From Sycobia sp. Sy_11 (lineage: Eukaryota; Arthropoda; Insecta; Hymenoptera; Epichrysomallidae), in the NCBI GenBank assembly GCA_018907035.1, contig JACCIC010000002.1:2811001-2875000 (forward strand): a stretch of DNA of 64,000 nt. The letters are read 5' to 3'. Shown one piece after another: positions 25,526-38,177 of this stretch. Under the pieces are notes generated by a model, which worked only from the letters and a program-made list of their open reading frames with translations, was not told the origin of the DNA and did not search any database. Positions within the stretch are counted from its first letter, which is position 1. Each line of letters starts with the position of its first letter. Made by a program: the position numbers and the translations under genes.

Positions 25526-25689
25526 ATTCTACGATCAATAAATCTAAACCTGTTTCCCCAGCGCAATTATATATGTATATATAGAATTTTATTAATAGGT
25601 ATAAATCGAACAAATTAGACAACAGCAATTATTACAACGACGACCGAAAAGTACCAATATGAAATTTTTCACACATCGACAGATTTATT

Positions 25690-26770
25690 GTTGAAATTCC
25701 AAAATCAGGGGTGGGGGGCTGCTTTCAAACAAATGAATCTTTTAGTGCGTCCGCCTCCTACGCGGGAACGTCCGTCCGGCCGGAGCCAAAGCTCGCCCCG
25801 ATAAGCCGCCCCGAGCGCTGCGCTTCCGAAGAATCCGCGAACGAGCGCCGTCAATCACGGGACCGCGCCGTAAAAAGCACGAAAGCTCTCCGGGATTCGA
25901 GTGCCCTCCCCCTATACGTCCATATAAATATAATGCACCTGCAGAGCGGCGGCCGAGAAAATCCAAGGCACTTGGCAATCAAGACGCATGGGCGCAATAA
26001 CCGCTGGTTACGGCGTGGTTACGACGTTACAGGAGACCGACCCCCCTCGCCCGCGTCTTCTATACCCTACCCTCGGCCCCTCGCGCGCGAGATTTGCCTC
26101 ATTGTTTAATACAGCGGGGCGCGCCCTCGAATCACCTCTCGGAAAGCGCGAGCGCGCGCGCGGTACCGAGCAACTCTCCCGGTGAATAAATAATCGCGGG
26201 CGACGGGGACGCGGCGCGCGAAAGCCGATGAAAATTTAAGCCCATGGCTTTTCGCTCGGTCACGCCTCCTGTATTATTCATCGGAACATCTCTGCTTGCG
26301 CTCCGTCTCTCTTCCCCGCTCTCTCTCCCTCCGTCTCTCTGTCTCTCTCTCTCGCTCTCTCTCTCTGTCCCTCACCCCTTCGCTTCTCTCGCTCCACCGC
26401 GCGCGCGCGGTCTTTGACGAGGACCGAAAACGCTGTTTAGCCGTTTTTCTTAAAGAGCGACAGTGAAAAAAAAGGGGGTGGACGCTAATGCGGTCTCTGA
26501 TGCCCGGGTTGGGCGAAGGACGGAGAGAGCGCGCGCCGTAAGGTGAATTACGTCGTTCGACGCCTCCTCCGTGTGCGGCTTACTTATTTATTTTGCTGCT
26601 GCTGCTCTTCTTCTTCTTCTTCTTCTTCTTCTTCTTCTTTGTCGTCGTCTTTTTCTTCCCCTTGGTCTTTCTTTTTTCCTTGCCCGTCTTTTTCTCTTCT
26701 CCACGGCAGCTGTGGCGAGTAACGGTTAGGAGGGGGCGAGCCATTATTGTCAGCACTCATTTTGCGCTAT
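25690..26770. other. Large GC/CpG-rich block
   Basis: One of the most GC- and CpG-dense segments in the window, with GC alternation at 26146-26161 and 26399-26410 and CT-rich sequence at 26300-26372. The 132-codon frame at 25711-26109 and its antisense frame at 25742-25978 overlap and lack domain features. Embedded AT motifs (for example near 26180-26275) between GC runs fit a regulatory element better than an exon, but this is inference. Confidence 0.45.
26596..26640. repeat. (CTT)n trinucleotide repeat
   Basis: Near-perfect CTT repeat of about 45 bases, preceded by three CTG units. Confidence 0.95.
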
Positions 26771-27500
26771 ATCGAACGTACAAATCCGATGAATAAGAGA
26801 AGCGTAATGCTTCGGCAGATTGGGCACTGGGTGTTTATAATTATAATAATTATTGTCGCGTCTGAAAAAGAGATTTTGCATTTTTTATTATATTATTTTT
26901 TAATTTATCAATTCGCAATCGTGATGTGCTTCTTGGAGGCTAGAACAGGATATTCTCTTGACATTTGACTTTTTTAATTAAAATCCAAATTAATTAAATA
27001 ATGAAGAACTTCCTCAGTGTTTAAGAAAAAAAAATTTAAATCGTGGGTGATTATCTAGTCTAGTTTTAGCAAGATATACTAATGATTATTTATTCAAAAA
27101 TTGAGGAGCCATTCCATTAGGAAATGGTGTTTATTTTGGGAAAACCTTAATCATCCTGGTCCCTGATTTACTTGTATTCAATCTTGATAATCTAAAAGAT
27201 TCGTCGGTTTCCCTTTGAATTGGCCTACTCAACTTCTCAGAATAAATAATAAAATTATAAAAAAATAGAAAAGATAAGCAAGGTAAATAAATTCAAATAA
27301 TTTAATATCAAACCTACTTTTTGTTTTTGTTATAAAATTAACCTTTCCTTACTATATTTCAAGTAAAGCTTTAGAGGATTGCTATTCTTTATATATTCTT
27401 TATCAGATGTTGGCTTATTGGTGATATTTGACCGGATTCATATTAGTAACTTTTCTATAATTGTAATTATGATTGCATGATTGTATTCTTGTATCACGAA

Positions 27501-27502
<2 letters not shown>

Positions 27503-27543
<41 letters not shown>
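27503..27543. repeat. (TA)n microsatellite
   Basis: About 41 bases of AT alternation. Confidence 0.95.
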
Positions 27544-27544
<1 letters not shown>

Positions 27545-30120
27545 CACCATAGTACGAATATTGCACCAGAACCAATTTATCACCACATATCTAAATTTAT
27601 ATTAGGTAACCTGTCATCTAGCTGAAGAGCTCAGCAGGTATCTTGGAGTGAAACGCATAGTATGATACTTTTTCAAATTTTGAATTTCATTCTATTTCAA
27701 ATTTGCAATCATTCAAAATCAATAAGATTTAAAAATATTTATTGCAAACGTACATACAAAAAATTAAAAGGTTCCACTACATTAAAAATAAATTAAAAAT
27801 CATATGGAATGATACGAAATCAATTATGTATATACTGAATTTTATATATTAAATAAAATACAATTATGTATACGCAGTTAATATTCTAATGGTCCATCTA
27901 TCTTCAAATCATCAGGAATTTCAAAACACATTTTAATGCCAACCTCTAGATATTGAGAAGAGTTTAAATTCAACTATCCAAATATATAAAAAATATCATT
28001 GATATCATGTCTACATATGTACAAATTAAAAATTCTAAAAATGTTAATAAATCAAATACCAATGCATAGCGTTGTTTTTTCCGTTTCTTATATACATTTA
28101 TAGATGTTAAAGGCACTTTTAGTTCACCTAGTTTTAGATATTCAGACCACGATTCAATGACTGTATCGTTTCTGAAGAAACTTCTAAAGTATCTATTTCA
28201 TCTAAGTCAGTAACTTTTAGACGACCGATTGTGCTCGTGGCTGTAATTTCTATATTAGTCTGATCAAGCATTACAAACAAGTTACAAAAGCTCAGTTGAT
28301 CTAAGATCAAATGTATCTCGAAATTATAAATATCTTGAATTAACAGATATCAAATTATTCACGTGCGTAAACCTTTTCCACTTAACGTTTGGCAAACTAA
28401 ATCCGTGAATTTTTTTGAATTGTTAATTATTTGTACTTAAGCAGTAATTGATGAATAATTGAACGATTAAACTTATTTGTTCGAAAAACTTATATTTTCA
28501 TTCTAATGATGCAGAACAAATACATGTATTTGACTATTTAATAATCACAGGTATCTTGATGTGACTTAAGACATTTCAAGTTTTCAATTATTAGCTTATA
28601 CTTTTACTATTTATAAACATGGTATATCATATAATTTATCCCGAACAATATTCTTCATTACTAATGGAGCTTTATTTTCAAAGTAACGTATTATTATTTG
28701 ATTTTATTTCTGTTAATCAAGTTTACTATTCTATGAATTTGACGATACTCAAAAGCAGGTAAAATATTACTCATAAGATTAAAGCAAGAAAGTCTCTTTC
28801 ACTTAGAACTAAAGTACACCTCCCTATTAGATATGCATTCTATCCTTTACTGAAGGAAGGCTATGTTCAACACATTGTTGGATTATTATATTTGCTTATT
28901 CGACTAGATTGTAAGATTTGCTACACACTGTTATTCGCTAAAATAAGATAAATTAGTTATATTTTATATCATCCAATTTTCCATTCATAAAACCATGGAT
29001 TCAGTCAGTGATTATCCAATATGTTTCATGTCCAACGTCGCAGATAGCCTTCTATATCAGGATTTGAATTTTTTTCAATGTTCAATTCACTGAATTATAA
29101 TAGACACCTACTATGTAAAAATATTGTATTCAAAATCATAAAATAAATGTTTCTCTTTCTCTTAGATAAATCTATTATAGAGTTGCTGACAAATGAGCTA
29201 AACTGACAAAAAATTTATAAGTTCATTGAAATAAAAAAATGACGATTAAAAAAAACTCACTTCGTTCACGTTTCATCAATAATATCTTAATTTTAATGAC
29301 AATTTGATTCTAAATTGACAATTACAATAAAGAAATATACGAATTGTGAGAAAAAATGTGCTCAATAAAATACAATAGACTGTCCATAAGAATTTTGTTC
29401 TTCTATAGAAGCGCGATAGTTGCTTATTACTCTAAGTATTATGATATACTTTCTTCTATAGAATTGATTTCAAAATATTAAATAAGAGTAAAAGATTTTC
29501 AAAAAAAATTGTTAAATATATTGATAAAATGTTTCTTAACGATTAAATTAATTCTGGTAAGAATAAAAATATTTTTAATAAATTGGGGTTCTACTTAAAA
29601 CTATTTCATTCATTAGCCATTATCTGGTCATTGTTAAAACTATAAAAAACTATGGAACTATTAGAAACTGCGAATAGTGAATTTATTAATATTTTATTAC
29701 ATAATTTTGTGTATGGATTACTGTAATTTATTCGATTTTACATTATATCCTGATATTTGATATTGATTTTACTATAATTTACTCTGTATATGATTAATAT
29801 ATATTAACAGTTATCGATCTACTTAACTGTTCCTCATAACCCTCATTAGAACTAAATTTCTAATTGCATGTGTAAAAAATCTATATTCCATTCTTTTATT
29901 GCTGGTAGTAAATTATAGTTTTTTTGTTTATTTAAATTATAGTTATTAGTACTTTGTTTTCAAACACAGACCGAAGTGTTTTTATTATTTTATTTGTTTT
30001 AACATTTGCTTTATTAAATTCCACCAAGTGAATAACAATCCATTATATGTAATTTAATTATTATTTTTATATTCTACATATATAGACCAACACGATCAAT
30101 ATTCTGAAACTCTGCAGAAA

Positions 30121-30182
30121 ACGTTGTTGCCTACTCTATTACACACTATACACGTTGTTGCCTACTTATATTACACACTATA
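30121..30182. repeat. Tandem duplication of a ~30-bp unit
   Basis: ACGTTGTTGCCTACT...ACACACTATA occurs at 30121-30150 and 30152-30182, nearly identical apart from CTATT versus TATATT in the middle. Three copies of a 12-mer (AGTTTTAGATTT with one variant) follow at 30203-30238. Confidence 0.9.
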
Positions 30183-30339
30183 ATTATTTGAAGGGTTAGA
30201 ATAGTTTTAGATTTAGTTTTAGAATTAGTTTTAGATTTATTTTATATTTTTTGTTTATTTCTCAGATTTGGATGTACAGAGATTGCAATGTTTCTTAAAA
30301 GTGAGAAAATATATTTAAGGAGGAAGATAACGACGTCGA

Positions 30340-30800
30340 TTCATTTGAATTGAACGCCTGTTTCCGTCGGCGCGCAGGCAATAGAATCAAAAATTCTAAC
30401 TATAAAAAACTAATATTGATAAGCGCACGAAATCATCGCACTTGCCAAAAATTTATCCCATTACCTAATGAGCCGCGTGCTCCTCGCGTGCCGATTGGCC
30501 CAATCGATTAAATGCGCCGCTTACGTAAGCAGCGCGCCCTTACAAATCACGCGCTCGAATGGGGTAAAAATTGCCGACCCCGTTGGCAAGATATCCGGCT
30601 ATAATAAATCCCCACCGAGTATCGAGCTTTCGCAAAAATCTCTATATGTCGGCCGTGAGCGGTCCTGCCCAAATTACCCGGGATAAATGTCGAGTGGGGG
30701 AGGGGGGGGGAGTTAGGGAGTCAGGCACGCTGAGAGGGTTCTTAGACCGCGCTGCCAATTTGGAAAGGGAGGGAGGACGATGATTTAGGAGAAATACGAC
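30340..30800. other. GC-rich block
   Basis: CpG-rich sequence with embedded AT motifs (CCTAATGAGCC near 30462, CAATCGATTAAATG near 30501) and a G run near 30695-30710. Overlapping open frames in several phases look compositional. Confidence 0.4.
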
Positions 30801-31640
30801 GGATAATACGGTGGGGTGGAGAGTTGTACAAGCGGTCAATTATTGCATTGATGGCGAGTCGGTTACTTCATGGAAAATGGGTTGTTTGTTTCTCGATCGC
30901 AATAGTCAAGGTCAATCACGAGTTGAAGGTCCATGAAAAAAAAAAAAAGGAAATAAAAAATTGACCTTCGATGCCAGAAATAGATTCCTATAATTTTCTG
31001 CTGAGATTGCCCTTGTTAGTTCAGTACCCATACTTTCCATTTACACTCTCTAATATATATTAGTAGATTACAATTTCAATTAATATTAAATATTGTATTT
31101 AAATAATGATATATTTAGATATCTGATACTTTATCGCACAAAATCGTTTACGTATTTGATTTTTTTTTTTAACCGGTAACTGACCGTTGACTCGTAGGTC
31201 ACATAAAAGGCCAAATAACATTGCAAAAAAGGCCGAAATTTTTATAGATGTTTATACTGTCAAAAAACTCTAAATCTACTGAATAACTAATCATTTCTAT
31301 AGGACAATCATAATCGTAAACCGCTCCTAAAATTGACCTTCAATCTATCACGAATTATGTCAATTTAAACATGCGTGGCAATTAGAATTTTTAATCAGGG
31401 AATAATCGATTAAAACTTACTATATTTTTAATCAGTTTAACAAATACATGAAAGTTGGCGATCTTGTGCGTGATAGTTCAATACAATGAAATAAGTTATT
31501 TTTTAACATTATTGCAATGCATAACATGTTGAGTATATTTATTTTCCTTCATTTCTGATGCAAAAGCTTATTCGATATTAGTCATATAAAGCTTGTTGGA
31601 CGTTAATAATATATATATATATTATTTTCAAAACGTGCGT
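30801..31640. other. AT-rich noncoding stretch
   Basis: No gene or structured repeat was recognised. Confidence 0.5.
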
Positions 31641-32520
31641 GACCTTTAGGGGAGAGGGAAAAATTCCGAGAATAATTACAAAAGTGAAGCTCGGGAGGGA
31701 CTCAAAAATTTCAAGGGATCGCAACTTTGTTTACGAACGCTGCGCTTCTTACTATGCCTTTTTTCCAGGAGGCTGACTTGCATATAAAAATATTTTTAAA
31801 AATTTACATAGTGAAGAAGGGGGAGGGGTGGCGAAGTAAATTTTTTTACACACGCCAACTTTTACATCAAATGCGCACTATTGCGGGCGTTGGACATTAC
31901 CGACAAATGGGCACTTACACTCACGGACAGACGCACACGGGTTCACATAGTCGAAACTCTGAGGAACTTGTATATAAGAAGAGCCAAAAGAAGTCTCTTC
32001 ACCCTATAGAGCTCTTTTAACTCTGTGGCTCTTACACGCCGTCGCCCTCGCTCATTGGCTAAGGCGGTCCGCTCGCCCGCTCTTGCTGCCTCCTGCATAT
32101 ATATATACATATATATACACAGTAAATTCAATTCCGCTGACCTGGATTTTAGAAGAGAAAGGGAAGAAGGAATAGAGAGAAAGAGAGAGGAACGAACTTA
32201 CAACGAAGACAGACGCTCAAGCTCGTTATACATATATATATATACACGTTCTTTTTTCCGCTTAGCCGGGTGTAAAAAGGTCGTTCGTTCTTTTAAAGGT
32301 ATATACCAGGGTGGGCTGGACGTGGTTGAATAAAAAGAGTAAAAAAAAAAAAAAAAAAAACAGGAATGGCAAAAGGAACGAGACTAGCCATGCTTGCGCG
32401 CAAGCTTTACCCGGCGCGGATGCCGAAATCTGCCGAAGATTTGGATTGATTTTACATATGCCTCCTGGATTTTTGACTTCAATGCTCGGGATCGAAGGCT
32501 AATCGTGGATGAGGCAAGGA
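31641..32520. other. Mixed GC-richer block
   Basis: GC-richer sequence with short (TA)n patches (32098-32120, 32230-32245) and an A run at 32341-32360. The 97- and 102-codon plus frames (31727-32020, 32025-32333) run through repeats and carry no recognisable domain. CATATAAAAATATTTTT near 31780 is TATA-like but isolated. Confidence 0.35.
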
Positions 32521-34560
32521 ATTACAGAATTTTTATCGTAAAATTTCCGCAATCTGATTGATTGGTCGCGTCGAAGCTTGCATCTGACTAATTTGCAGCT
32601 CTGCTTATCTAAATCCAGTATAGCGAAATGACATTTAGCGAAGCTGTTCGGCAGACTTTTGCAAAAATTGCATAAATGGACGGATGTGTCGGTATCAATT
32701 AGTCACTGGCTGACTGAAATGGCTGAGACTGTTCCATATGGGTCGATTGATAAACGATAATAACATATTTAAGCGAATAACATTAGGAGGAAGTATAGAT
32801 TAGCCTCGATTTTATGTGAATGTAAAGTTTATCGTTCCTTCCAATAGAGGGCCTATATTAAGAATGTGCAAGAAAGTTAAATGAATTTTACTTTATGTCT
32901 TGTGTGTGTGCGAGTGGGTGAAAACTTTGCGCTATGTACGAAATAAAACAGTATAGTATATAGTATATAATTGTTTTGTAATCGCTGAATTTCGTGAAAG
33001 TAACTTCTTTTAATTAAAACTAAAAATGGCGATCATTAACATCAAGTGTAAAAATAAAGTTGTAGTCAAGGTTTCTTATTATTTTATATGATTTCAAAAT
33101 GATATCGCAAAGTCGTATCCAATACTTGAAATTCATAGTATCAAAGATCATTGTTTTCACGGATGTCCGATTCTTTTAACTTCTAATTATCTCAACTTCT
33201 TTCAACCTAAATACAATAATTGCAAATGAATCCGAATGATTACAACAGATTTTACATGTATTTACAGAATTTCTCACGATTATTTCAATTGAATACAAAC
33301 AAGTTCTACTGACGTCTAATGATTTCTTTTGGTGCTAAATGTATTCATTAATTTGAAACTATGTTCAATGATTTTTAATACTATTTCGTGAGATTTCAAT
33401 GATTTCAGATAATGTCACGAGACTTCAATTGACTTTATAATAAGAATCGTTATTTCTGAATTCAACGCTTTTATGAGTCGCAGCTCCTCGACTTCATTAA
33501 TAGGCTTACTTTTTTTGCAATTTATTTTAGAAATTTATAGTTTGATTAAAATATTAGCAATCCCAAAAATTAGTAATAATTGATTATCATTCTTTGTCAA
33601 TAGTTAAAGAAGATATTAAGTGCGACTACAATGAACAAACTATCTAGATATAAAAAAAAATTAATTTTGTACTGCCTTGGAAAGAAAAAGTTTATTTTCT
33701 AATGTCGGTAAAGCTCGTGGATTAATTTATTAGATAATAAACGCGCATGCTTCAGGCTAACAGCACCGATCTATATATATATATATAATCAATTCAAATA
33801 TTCTATTAAATTAAATTAATAAAAAGAGACCGTTCAACTGACAAGGCTTATTATCAATGTAGTCGATCATTAATACATTAATATCGATTTTGAAGGGAAA
33901 AAAATGCACATCGAGCTTTAAAGTTCTTTAATATTTTAAATCGTAAAAGATCCATCAGATCCGATAAATTTTACAGCATCGTCCTATTTTTATGGAAAGC
34001 TCATAAAAGAAAATGAAGCTGGTCTCTGATATTTTTATTCGTGCGGTATTAAGATCAAATTTCGATATCCAGGATTAGTTATCAATCAGAATGAAAATAT
34101 TTTGTTAAATTCACTATTTATTAAAATGAACATTACTATTTCATCATGCACTATTTGCGAAATAATTTAACAAGTTATTGAATTTGCGCAGGACAGGTAT
34201 TTATGATTTATGCGTCTCTATAGAAAATTGGTATATGAACCAAGGCTAAGTCGAAGATCGGACAGCTATAGTGGTGCCCCAGTCTAGAAAGGTAATTAAT
34301 TACAAATATGAAATTTTTCTTATAATTAGAAAAATTTGAAAATTAAGCCTAGACTGATTCAACATTATTTTTTATGGAAATATTACTCTATTTGCAAAAA
34401 TAAAAACAGCCTAAGCTAAAATTGTTTTATATTTCTAATACCTTACGTAATAATTTTGTAATTTTGTTATACAAATAAGAAGAAATTCAATTGAAAGTTT
34501 AACCCAGCGTGTCTCAAAATGTTAAAACAATCAAACCAAAGCAATGTGTACTCTAAAAAC
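32521..34560. other. AT-rich noncoding stretch
   Basis: About 2 kb without any sizeable frame or recognised RNA gene. A short TA tract lies near 33772-33786. Confidence 0.55.
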
Positions 34561-34623
34561 CAATTGCATATACATTGCTTCGTCATACAGAAACCGCGAA
34601 GGGGCAAAGTGAACTAGGGAAAA

Positions 34624-34732
34624 GAAGTAGAAGAAAAAGAAGAAGAAGAAGAAGAAGAAGCAGAAGAAGAAGCAGAAGAAGAAGAAGAAGAAGAAAAAGC
34701 AGCACAAGAAGAAAAAGAAGAAAAAAAATAAT
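34624..34732. repeat. (GAA)n polypurine tract
   Basis: About 109 bases made almost only of GAA units with a few AGC interruptions. Poly-Lys/Arg and poly-Phe frames on the two strands are artefacts. Such mirror-symmetric polypurine DNA can form triplex structures. Confidence 0.95.
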
Positions 34733-34739
34733 CGAATTT

Positions 34740-35584
34740 CTCGCTCGGGAAATCGTCCACTCGACCGAATCCTAACGCAAAAGGGCCCAACGCTATACTC
34801 GGCCGTAAATAAAAGAACGAAAACGGCTAAGAAGCCAAGCAAAATCGACGTTTAGCTAAATAAAGAAAAGAGAGAAAGAGAGAGAGAGAGGAATAAGGAC
34901 AAAGCTATAGGAAAGGGAGTATAGAGTCTCGCCAAAGCACGTAAAACTGGCTGGGAATTAGAGTGTGAGAGAAAAAAGGTAATATAGAAAAAAAGGAAAG
35001 AAGGAGGGAAAAACGTAGGAAACGGAGACAATAGCAACTCTCTTTCTCTTTCTCTCTCTCTTTTCCTCTCTCCCTGTAACTCCCTCTTTTTCGCTCTCCC
35101 CCTCCCTACCTCTCGTTCCCGGGTATTTATTCCAGGAGGCTCTTTAGGGATCGGCTGTGCACGGAGAGCGATGAAAACCCCGGGCAGGAAGTAATAGCCC
35201 GAGTGATAGAGCTCTCTCTCTCTCTCTCCCTCTCTCTCCCTCTCTCTCGCCGAGCGCGGGGAATTTTTATGGGTAAATCGATGCTGCTGCACTCTGGCAA
35301 CCGAGAACGCCAGCGCCGCGATGCCCCGCGCGCGCGAAAGAGGAACGAGCACGAGTGGCGATAGAGGGGGTAGCAGAGGCAGGGGAGAAAACCATCGCGA
35401 AACTGTGTGCGCGTGGGTATGCATGTGTGTGCGTATGCGCGCGCGCGCGCGCGTGCAAAGTATCCCTCCCTCCTCCCGACCGCCCTCGATGGAGGAATCG
35501 CGGACGTCGTCAGGGCGAGGAGTGATGGAGAGCGGGAGGGAGGGAAAAAGTGATTTAGATTCAGATTTAGATTTAATTCAGCTG

Positions 35585-35634
<50 letters not shown>

Positions 35635-36020
35635 GTATGTATCTATGTATGGGTGCAGGACTGGTCTCTGACGCCGAAAACGTTAAGAGGGGTGGGGGAA
35701 GTGGGGGGGGGGGCAAGTCGGATAACTCGATACGGAGATTATGAGCCAAGACGCGAGGGACGACGATTGGTTCTCGAAAAAGCGTCACGTACTGCGACGC
35801 GGGGAAGGGGTAAATTGTTGAACAAATTCCGCCCAAGTCGAGGCCGAGTACATTATAGGTGGACGCGGCGAAAATTCGGATTCTTTTTTTTTTGTTTTTT
35901 ATTTTTTGTTTTACTTTCTTTTATTTTTTGCCTCGGTGTATTATATCGGATTGAAAGGTGTGGATTATATGGGCGGACGAGGTAGAGGGGGCGAGGCGAC
36001 AGGAAATAGGATCCAATTTT
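34740..36020. other. Large GC/CpG- and repeat-rich block
   Basis: Contains GA-rich sequence (34860-35020), CT-rich tracts (35040-35110, 35210-35250), a GC alternation (35439-35453), a (TA)n tract (35590-35633) and a G run (35704-35713). The 190-codon minus frame at 34852-35424 is carried by these repeats and its antisense shadows, so it is not a credible gene. Unique sequence at 35115-35210 and 35265-35400 is the best candidate for a functional noncoding element. Confidence 0.45.
35590..35633. repeat. (TA)n microsatellite
   Basis: About 44 bases of AT alternation. Confidence 0.95.
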
Positions 36021-36700
36021 GTTGTTTGACTTTAATAACTATTGTGTGTTCGTGTGTGTTCAGGCATGTGTATATAGCGAGAGGACTATAGGTTTTCTTA
36101 AAAATGTAATTCACAATAATTGGAAAATTGCGAATAATACTAAATGTATTTGATATTGTTAGGTGCGCGGATATTTCAGATGTGTTTTATTTCATTTTCA
36201 TAAACAAATACATGGATTTTTATAGAATTACGAGCATACCATACAGTTCTCTTTTGTAATTTTCTTTCTTATGTATGATTTATATAATTTTTGCAATTTC
36301 ATTAGTAACGCAGCATATTGTCTGTTTCTCGTGCCCAATTATTTTACGAAATATAATGAAAGGACGAGTGAACGTTGCGGGAATGGCTCTGCTATAAGGG
36401 AAGTAAAGTAACGAGAAAATTGTTAATTTAAAATAAATGACACGTCGAATTCGGTTAGAAATTGAAAAAGGAAAGAAAAGAAAAGGAAAAAAAACAATCA
36501 AATAAAACGAAAGAGCTCAAAAAAATACATGTGTGTGTGTGGTGTGTGTATGAAAAAACCTATTCTTTTACCGGGCAATATTTTTATTGCAATAAAAGGA
36601 AGAAAAAACCGTTACGTATTATACACCCGCATAAGTACAATGCTAAATAACGGTAGGATTTATTTTACAGTTTTGCGCTAAACCATAAAGTTAAAAATAA
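36021..36700. other. AT-rich noncoding stretch
   Basis: No gene was recognised; becomes A/G-rich from about 36455. Confidence 0.45.
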
Positions 36701-36708
36701 AATTGAAT

Positions 36709-36709
<1 letters not shown>

Positions 36710-36767
<58 letters not shown>
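36710..36767. repeat. (AG)n microsatellite
   Basis: About 58 bases of AG repeat with small interruptions, inside a purine-rich stretch that continues to about 37010. Confidence 0.93.
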
Positions 36768-37400
36768 TAGAGGAGAGAGAGACATAAACAAGAAAGGAGG
36801 AAGGAAGATAAAAAGCAAGAGAATGAGAGAGAGAGAGAGAGAACTATGGAAGGGGAGGTAGGGAGCTTAAAGAACTCGCTCACTGGAAAACAGAAAGGAA
36901 TCGAGCAGGAGGGGAAGGTCGTATAAACGCAGGGAAGGAGGGAATGAAAGATAGAAAGAGAGAGAGAGAGGCGTAGAGAGAAAGAGTAAAAGAAGTGCAC
37001 GAAGCAGTAAAGAGTAAAATACACAGGCAGCATACATATGAACTACTTATTTCAGAAAAGGGAGGCTAAGTTACAGTTAAAGAAATTCGCGAAAATAAAG
37101 AAAGACAAAGAATCGTGGGATGGTGGGGAGTAGCCGCGTGCGGAGGGGCTGCATTTTGTTTTTCGGTAAATAGTTAATTGCTTTCGGGGCAAAAGTGCGA
37201 GGGGGAAAGTCAGCGCTCTCTCGACTAATCCCCCCTCCCGCCCCCCGCTCGCCTGTGACACTTTTAGTCATCGATTAGCTGTCGACGTAGCCCCGGTAAG
37301 GGTGAGAGGGAGGAGGAGATATTCCGGGAAAATTTTGGCCGCGAATTAATTTGTACCCGCTCGCGTCGTTCCTAATTGAAAGCAGACATTTGCTCCTCAG
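36768..37400. other. Purine-rich then GC-rich noncoding block
   Basis: Strong A/G strand bias on plus to about 37010, then a GC-richer segment (37100-37380). The latter includes CATCGATTAGCTGTC and CGAATTAATTTG, which resemble homeodomain-type AT cores in a GC-rich setting. No gene is evident. Confidence 0.35.
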
Positions 37401-37409
37401 GATACATCT

Positions 37410-37411
<2 letters not shown>

Positions 37412-37463
<52 letters not shown>
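37412..37463. repeat. (TA)n microsatellite
   Basis: About 52 bases of AT alternation at the right edge of the GC-rich block. Confidence 0.95.
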
Positions 37464-37466
<3 letters not shown>

Positions 37467-38137
37467 ATATTCTCCTAATATGAGAAATAATGTTTTGTAT
37501 TTGTAGAAAAGGTGAAATAATTATTTTATTAAAATAATAGAACGTGAACATATGGCGTCAGCGCCAATTTCAACAGAGGGTTCTGAGGCGATGTAAGAAG
37601 TAAATTAAATTTAAATATTTTAGAACATCCTCTGCTTTTAATTAAAAGTTGCGAGCTTGTACTTTTAGTTGCGAATTAGACTGCACTATACTATTTTCAT
37701 TACAAAGAAAAAAAGAAAAAGAAAGAAATAGGTAAGAATGAAATATACCTTGGCAGACGTTTTTAACATTTATAGGCTGAACAAGGAGATCATTATTTGG
37801 AGGAGAGTTTCATAAAAATGGTCAGATAACAAATGAGAACCGTAAATACAATTTTTCTATAATTTCTCTTTACATTGTCTTTCGTGAAAGTTATCAATTT
37901 TTTGATAAGTATACGTGTATATTACTTTCAGACGAAAAAAAAATTCGTGTAAAATTGAGGAAGGGAAGAAACTGCAAGATATATATGTATATATACATAT
38001 ATGTATATGTTGCTAAGAAGACATTCATCGTTCGCAGGGAGAAACTTTGCGAGCGAGAAGAATAGGGAATTGCGGAAAAAATCGAGAAAAAGCTCGAATA
38101 ATAAAATGCACCGAGTAAATAACAAGTAGACGATAGA

Positions 38138-38177
38138 AGACGAAGAAGAAGAAAAAGAAGAAGAAGAAGAAGAAGCA
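38138..38177. repeat. (GAA)n tract
   Basis: About 40 bases of GAA units with one AGC interruption, similar in kind to the 34.6-kb tract. Confidence 0.9.

Larger units (their letters stand above)
26971..30330. other. Long AT-rich noncoding stretch
   Basis: More than 3 kb without any frame above about 60 codons on either strand. It contains the (TA)n tract at 27503-27543 and small tandem repeats at 30121-30238. No RNA gene was recognised. Confidence 0.55.

Noticed and set aside
34531..34842. Poly-Phe / poly-Arg ORFs
   Set aside because: Direct products of the GAA trinucleotide tract.
34852..35424. 190-codon minus-strand ORF
   Set aside because: Carried by GA/CT repeats (Arg-Glu and Ser-Leu runs) in a GC-rich block, with open antisense frames and no domain.
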